Origin: Bacillus sp. AFS029637 | GTDB lineage: Bacteria > Bacillota > Bacilli > Bacillales > Bacillaceae_G | NCBI RefSeq assembly: GCF_002584985.1 | Contig: NZ_NUPZ01000031.1 | Coordinates: forward strand, 69,565 to 133,564 | Length of the DNA: 64,000 nucleotides | Direction: 5' to 3' | In this document: one piece after another, positions 62,701 to 64,000 of the stretch | Layout: each line of letters starts with the position of its first letter | Position numbering within the stretch: the stretch's first letter is position 1 | The notes under the pieces: generated by a model | The model's database searches: none | Told to the model about the DNA's origin: nothing | The model's input: only the letters and a program-made list of their open reading frames with translations | Made by a program: the position numbers and the translations under genes

Positions 62701-64000
62701 GATATTCATAGTGAATGACAGCGGTATTATTAATATTATTTTGTGAAGGTATAGAGACTACATTTACTTGGAACGTAACGATAATTGTATGATTTGGAAG
62801 AATAATACCAAGATTGATACCGGTAATTGGATTTTCATCAGGTCTTGGTATGCCATCTACAAGGATGCTATTGGGAATGAATGTGGTCCCAGCTGCAATT
62901 GCGTCAATTAGGGTCGTATTTGTAATAGGTATTGTGCCAGAGTTTGTAACTGCGACTGTATATGTGGTAATTTGCCCGATGCGTGTAATGGATCTATTAG
63001 CAGATTTACTCGTACTAACATTTGCCGTCCGCACTTCGGTATTTACTGCATTTGATAACGATCTACGCTGAATAATAGGGGAACTAGGGCCAATTTGGTA
63101 TTCATACGAGGTGTCTGAAATGTTACTGACTGTATTGCCAGAAGGTATATTTGTAAGTTGTACTTGGAATGAAATAGTGACTGTTTCTTCTGGTTGTATC
63201 GTGCCAAGAGTTACTCCATTTTCAGGGTTCGCGCCAGGATGAGTCACGTTATTTATTAGCAAGCTATCTTCAATGAATATAGTACCTTCTGGAATGTTAT
63301 CAATGAATACAGTATTGTTAGCTGGAACGTTTCCTATATTTTGCAGTGTATTTGTGTAGGTGATATTTTGTCCGATGGATACGAAAGTTACATTCGCCCC
63401 TTTAACAGAAATAATATTTGCATTTTGAAGTGATGTTGTAACAATATTAGAATTTGCAGAGCGATTCACTGGTGGAGCTGAAGGGATACTTACATATTGG
63501 TAAGTTGCAGATGATTGATTTTCAATTTCGGTTTCATTAGGTGGATTATTTGTTTGCACTTGAAATAGTATCGTTTTTGAACTGCTAGCTGGAATCGTTC
63601 CAATCGATATGCCGTTTTCTGGATTGATACCTGGCTGCAAGACACCGTTAATTGTGACACTGTCTGGAACGAATGTAGTCCCAGCTGGAATAGAATCTGT
63701 GAAAATAGTATTTATTGCATCAACATTGCCGATATTTTTTACTTCAGAAATATAAAGTATAGTTCCACCAATATCCACAGTTATTGGATTGGATGTTTTT
63801 GTAATTGTTAATTGTGCTTGCACGAAATTTGTGATGACGATATTACTTGTGGATGTTTCAGTAATAGGCGGTTGCCCCGGGTTTGGTTGAATTGTATAGG
63901 TTGTGTTCGATTGATTTGTAATAGATTCTTGCGAGAATGGGTCGTTAATAAGAATTTGGAACGAAATAAGGTGAGTAGTGTTTGCTGCTAAGTTAGGCAA
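59765..64000 (-). CDS. Giant DUF11-repeat surface protein, C-terminal 1411 residues (5' end outside window)
   Basis: The frame is open to the window edge. It encodes ten complete repeats of about 130 residues plus part of another, each with TxxGNxxxxNxxxxDxIPxGTTF, then FIxNSVxxNG, a PxxNPxxGI turn and a FQVxVxxxP strand, ending in a TSNxVxT linker. These are DUF11-type immunoglobulin-like domains of bacterial surface proteins. It is rich in Thr, Asn, Ile and Val and nearly free of Cys. The C-terminus (NCFFDGERFIRITPRNIR, then aromatic WIWWR) has no LPxTG motif or membrane helix, so attachment must be by another route. Confidence 0.85.
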   Translation of the reverse strand: MPNLAANTTHLISFQILINDPFSQESITNQSNTTYTIQPNPGQPPITETSTSNIVITNFVQAQLTITKTSNPITVDIGGTILYISEVKNIGNVDAINTIFTDSIPAGTTFVPDSVTINGVLQPGINPENGISIGTIPASSSKTILFQVQTNNPPNETEIENQSSATYQYVSIPSAPPVNRSANSNIVTTSLQNANIISVKGANVTFVSIGQNITYTNTLQNIGNVPANNTVFIDNIPEGTIFIEDSLLINNVTHPGANPENGVTLGTIQPEETVTISFQVQLTNIPSGNTVSNISDTSYEYQIGPSSPIIQRRSLSNAVNTEVRTANVSTSKSANRSITRIGQITTYTVAVTNSGTIPITNTTLIDAIAAGTTFIPNSILVDGIPRPDENPITGINLGIILPNHTIIVTFQVNVVSIPSQNNINNTAVIHYEYQPDPSAPPISETSSSNTTNIQFIDAILIATKSANKVLATIDETIVYTVFIKNNGSTTTNSIFFTDTIEDGTVFIPGSVIVNNTVLPAADPNIGFSIPNIASGQSTTITFQVSVTNLPDVNPTPNTANIAYDFIFNPDFAPIQKSTTSNTTFVQINDADIVSLKTVDVTSVIIGDILTYTTTLTNIGNTDATAVVFTDNIPDGTTFIDDSVLVNHIPQLNANPSAGILVGTIAPNISISVTFSVTVVALPASGRIQNQSTSRYTINSEEQISTSNITFTEVISANVIATKTTPIQYADLQTIIPYTISIINNGNIQVENILVTDIIPANTSFIENSVIVNGNARPNDNPLSGIQLDNIPPNTTATILFQVRVTAIPQTNPISNTSTIEYEYTVPDRPPITKTILSSAAVTEINHANLSSNKTVNLAFATVGDTLTYTITLHQTGNVSANDVIIQDIIPQGTTFIENSVIVNEETLPGVNPVSGIPIGTILVGGNAIASFQVTVTSIPTPNKLNNKAITTFNYVVNPNNLPSTNTTTTNTVTTTVQNDNVIAMKSVDVTHALPGQTLTYTITITNSGNITIEDLLATDIVPVDTTFVTGSVTINGINQPNANPENGIKLDNLVPNKAVIITFQVTISASTLQSAINNDADISYAVTIDPTEPPITVTKQTNIVTTTIVDPMVRIEKTADKSIVVIGDSITFTLKIVNHSPIPTINTSVLDIIPAGTIFIENSVTINGTQIPNVRPDTGMNIGALPADSVATITFEVLVTSLPSNNTIINSATVTAAFQLTPQDPIITFIVNSNIIRIPVQFITATVIKNASVSSAYLNQYFDYTVQITNISDISLLNISLQDTIPADLQFMNGTVLINGERSPLANPNVGFLIATHLEPHETIIVLFTVQVINPPVNNEFKNSANVSLQLQTTPTDPPITVTLTSNENIVTFIPENPDETLPNLNCFFDGERFIRITPRNIRNYFWIWWR

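Noticed and set aside
60288-63071. Several plus-strand frames of 68-96 codons opposite the DUF11 gene
   Set aside because: They recur with the repeat period and have no ribosome sites, so they are shadows of the repeats.

Overview
The window is chromosomal DNA from a low-GC, endospore-forming Firmicute, almost certainly a member of the Bacillus cereus group. The gene order matches the Bacillus subtilis ypiA-qcr-ypj-dapB-bsh-cca-birA-pan-dinG-dnaD-ponA-recU-ypp-rnpB-ypsC region. Several elements point to the B. cereus group rather than B. subtilis: bcr1-like interspersed repeats, a DUF1461/Lit lipoprotein transacylase candidate, and a PBP1A with a fibronectin-like domain and a Lys/Glu/Gln tail. 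Nearly all genes are intact housekeeping genes with strong Shine-Dalgarno sequences and short U-tract terminators. No prophage, IS element, CRISPR array or tRNA was seen.

Layout. 0-4.7 kb: end of aroB, hisC, a leader carrying a bcr1-like repeat, then ypiA-ypiB-ypiF. 4.7-10 kb: qcrABC (menaquinol-cytochrome c reductase), ypjA, a Lit candidate, ypjB and a YugP-type zinc peptidase. 10-17.5 kb: a cysteine-free family-4-like uracil-DNA glycosylase, ypjC, then the tightly packed ypjD-dapB-mgsA-bshB1-bshA-cca-birA operon (lysine, methylglyoxal, bacillithiol, tRNA CCA addition, biotin control). 17.5-27.6 kb: a cupredoxin on the minus strand, panBCD with a structured leader, dinG, ypmAB, aspB and dnaD-nth-ypoC. 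27.6-38 kb: ponA/recU (minus), the ypp cluster with spore-associated genes (sspM-like, yppG, cotD), ypsA, gpsB, rnpB and ypsC. 38-46 kb: ypvA, M32 carboxypeptidase, a GNAT, methionine aminopeptidase and guanine-riboswitch-controlled xpt-pbuX. 46-54 kb: a DUF418 protein, a Fur-box-controlled 28-residue membrane protein, the double dynamin dynA, ypbS and a rhodanese. 54-64 kb, the most accessory part: a tandem structured RNA locus, a three-gene ATP-grasp/lipoprotein/DUF350 cluster, an M-box riboswitch in front of a soluble remnant of a P-type ATPase, ypcP, an FbpB-like protein, and the C-terminal 1.4k residues of a giant DUF11-repeat surface protein.

Most noteworthy. (1) An orphan transcription unit at 54058-54525 holds two diverged 180-nt copies of the same structured RNA, with stems preserved by paired base changes; I could not match it to a known class. 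(2) A Mg2+-sensing M-box controls a 240-residue protein that keeps the N and actuator domains of an MgtA/MgtB-type ATPase but has no membrane helices and no phosphorylation site, and its TGE motif is TGN. A 34-codon ORF with an excellent ribosome site lies between riboswitch and gene. (3) A perfect Fur operator controls a 28-residue hydrophobic microprotein. (4) Five bcr1-like repeat units share fixed flanks but carry different hairpin stems.
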